DNA of 64,000 bases from Pseudorhodoferax sp047601025. GTDB lineage: Bacteria > Pseudomonadota > Gammaproteobacteria > Burkholderiales > Burkholderiaceae_C. Below, in pieces: positions 62,630-64,000 of this stretch. Every line of letters begins with the position of its first letter. The stretch's first letter is position 1. The notes beneath the pieces are model-generated. The model searched no databases and was not told where the DNA came from. It saw nothing but the letters and a program-made list of their open reading frames with translations. The stretch lies in assembly GCF_047601025.1 (NCBI RefSeq), contig NZ_JASGJZ010000001.1, forward strand, positions 1,612,001 through 1,676,000, in the 5' to 3' direction. A program made the translations under genes and the position numbers.

Positions 62630-64000
62630 CACCGGCCCTGGCCCAGCGGGCGCGGTGCCGGCGCAAGGCTGTCGGCCAGCAGCAGTTCCAGGCCGCGGAT
62701 CTGCAGCGTGCGCGTGCGGTCGGCCCGCGCCGTCCAGGGCACCGCCACCAGCTGCACGCCGACCGCGCCGCCCAGCGCCGCGCCGCCGGCGCGCAGGCGC
62801 TGCAGCGTGGCGCCCAGATCCACCATGAAGGCCGCGTTCGCCGCCGCCGCGCCGTGGCCCTGGTGCGCGGCATGCGCCTGGGGATCGTGGAAGAACGCGA
62901 AGCTGCCGGCGAACTGCGGCACCTGCGTGCCGGTGTCCGGCCCGGCGCCCGGCAGGTCGACGTAGACCCGCACGAAGAACTCCCCGGAAGGCGGCTGCTC
63001 GGCCGGCTCGACGCGCAGCAGCAGCCGTTCGCGCCCGGCGCGGCTGGCACCGGCCAGCGCGGGTGCGTCGGCCACCTCCAGCACCGGGCTGGCCGCCGCG
63101 CCCACCGGCACCTGCAGCGCCCCCGTGCGCGCCAGCACGCGCCGGCGCTGCAGTTCCACGTGGCCGCCTTCCTGCAGCAGCCGGCGCAGCGCCGCCTCGT
63201 CGGGGATCTCCAGCGGCCGCAGGCGCCGCGGGCAGCTGGTGAACGGATCGCTGTCGAAGCGGTAGCTGAGCAGCGGCGCCAGGTTCATCGCGCCGACGGT
63301 GACGTTCTGCACCAGCGCCCCGTGGCGGTCCGCGAACATGCCCGCGAGGCTCAGCCCGGTCCAGGCCGGATCGTCGGTGTTGGCATGGCCCTGTACGCCG
63401 TTCCACTCCCACCACACGCGCTCGATCATGTTGTGGTGCATCCAGAAGACCGGGTCGCGCGGCGACTGGAAGTTGTTCATCACGCCGCCGACGAAGCCGT
63501 GCACGCTGTTGTGCGGCGTGCCCTCCAGCGGCCCGTAGCCGACCGGCGGCCGCAGCGCGGCGGCCGGGCTGCTGGCGAACAGCGCGAAGTTCGGCTCGTC
63601 CAGGATGTCCTGCATCACGCCCGGGCCGACGGCATCGTCCGGCAGCGCCGCCGGGGGCACGCCGCTGCGCCCCGGCGCGAACAGCGGGTTGCCGGCATCG
63701 CCGAGGAAGGGCGCCGGGATCTGGCGCTGGCAGGTCCAGTTCCAGTAGGGCAGCGCGAAGTCCTGCGCGCCGGTCAGCTCGCGGCAGATCTGCTCGAAGT
63801 ACAGCAGGTAGGCGCGGTGCCACGGCAGGAAGAACCAGTTGCCGTGCGGGCAGTGGTCGAAGTGGATCTGCGCCTGGGCGTTCCAGCTGCGGCGGTCGCT
63901 GGCCGGCAGCGCCTTCATCGCGGCGACGGCGGCGCGGTAAGTTTCGACGATGGGATCGTTGGCCGCCAGCGTGCGCAGGCTGCGGCGGACCGGGCGGTTG
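62629..64000 (-). CDS. Tyrosinase family copper enzyme (partial, 5' end outside)
   Basis: The gene runs past the window's right end; 457 codons are visible. Copper A ligands are in HFDHCPHGNWFFLPWHRAY; copper B in TPHNSVHGFVGG and VFWMHHNMIERVWWEW. The C-terminal ~200 residues form a beta domain of the plant polyphenol oxidase type (FFVRVYVDLPG). It oxidises phenols to quinones. The first in-frame Met in view (63918) is inside the domain: upstream codons read VETYRAAVAA, typical of the family. It is co-translated with the small exported protein downstream. Confidence 0.9.
   Translation of the reverse strand, partial: NRPVRRSLRTLAANDPIVETYRAAVAAMKALPASDRRSWNAQAQIHFDHCPHGNWFFLPWHRAYLLYFEQICRELTGAQDFALPYWNWTCQRQIPAPFLGDAGNPLFAPGRSGVPPAALPDDAVGPGVMQDILDEPNFALFASSPAAALRPPVGYGPLEGTPHNSVHGFVGGVMNNFQSPRDPVFWMHHNMIERVWWEWNGVQGHANTDDPAWTGLSLAGMFADRHGALVQNVTVGAMNLAPLLSYRFDSDPFTSCPRRLRPLEIPDEAALRRLLQEGGHVELQRRRVLARTGALQVPVGAAASPVLEVADAPALAGASRAGRERLLLRVEPAEQPPSGEFFVRVYVDLPGAGPDTGTQVPQFAGSFAFFHDPQAHAAHQGHGAAAANAAFMVDLGATLQRLRAGGAALGGAVGVQLVAVPWTARADRTRTLQIRGLELLLADSLAPAPRPLGQGR

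Overview
The window is a piece of a high-GC chromosome from a betaproteobacterium of the order Burkholderiales, most likely near the Comamonadaceae or the Leptothrix/Rubrivivax group. This rests on gene content: a Phc-type quorum-sensing operon, two Bug/TctC solute receptors, DUF4148 and DUF3297 proteins, the ~430-residue GshA family and a BenE transporter. Assignments come from reading motifs; no database search was run. No rRNA, tRNA, CRISPR array or insertion sequence was seen.

Layout. 1-3847: a four-gene cell-density signalling operon matching phcB-phcS-phcR-phcQ of Ralstonia, cut at its 5' end by the window edge. 3866-10629: MAPEG protein, glutathione synthesis (gshA, gshB), Kup potassium transporter, a DUF4148 secreted protein, DUF3297 and BenE. 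10559-15123: LysR regulator divergent from a sulfatase, then two orphan Bug receptors facing end to end. 15277-18513: a three-gene ABC exporter and a cytochrome b561. 18518-22319: amidotransferase, DHA2 exporter, tautomerase, CWC protein and AI-2E family permease, all on the minus strand.

22320-33897 is an accessory defence island of visibly lower GC. Five translationally coupled genes encode an SNF2 helicase, an AIPR protein with a nuclease-like N terminus, a type III DNA methyltransferase (Mod), a DUF1016/YhcG-type nuclease and a type III Res helicase-nuclease. Two unrecognised genes follow, one with a winged-helix/nucleotidyltransferase layout. The methyltransferase has a sharp GC drop in its central region, as expected from a swapped target-recognition domain. 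The DUF1016 gene carries two copies of a 17-bp palindrome. The left flank of the island holds a degenerate ~100-bp fragment of malate synthase G, while an intact glcB borders the right side, so the glcB locus appears to have been involved in acquisition.

33944-46111: glcB, a class C beta-lactamase-like hydrolase, a DUF3016 lipoprotein, an SDR, a PuuD-like hydrolase, a SlyD-like isomerase, an MFS permease, and a Cache-sensor two-component pair divergent from two exported proteins: a lipoprotein RidA and a Tat-signal class V aminotransferase. 46137-54057: transketolase, a two-repeat periplasmic protein and gapA in one operon, an MBL hydrolase and a large-subunit catalase that ends directly at an 8-bp tandem repeat. 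54236-64000: murU-pepP, SGNH hydrolases, an OpgC-like acyltransferase, a periplasmic amino-acid-type binding protein, dienelactone hydrolase and a tyrosinase (running off the window) whose downstream partner resembles the tyrosinase's own C-terminal domain.
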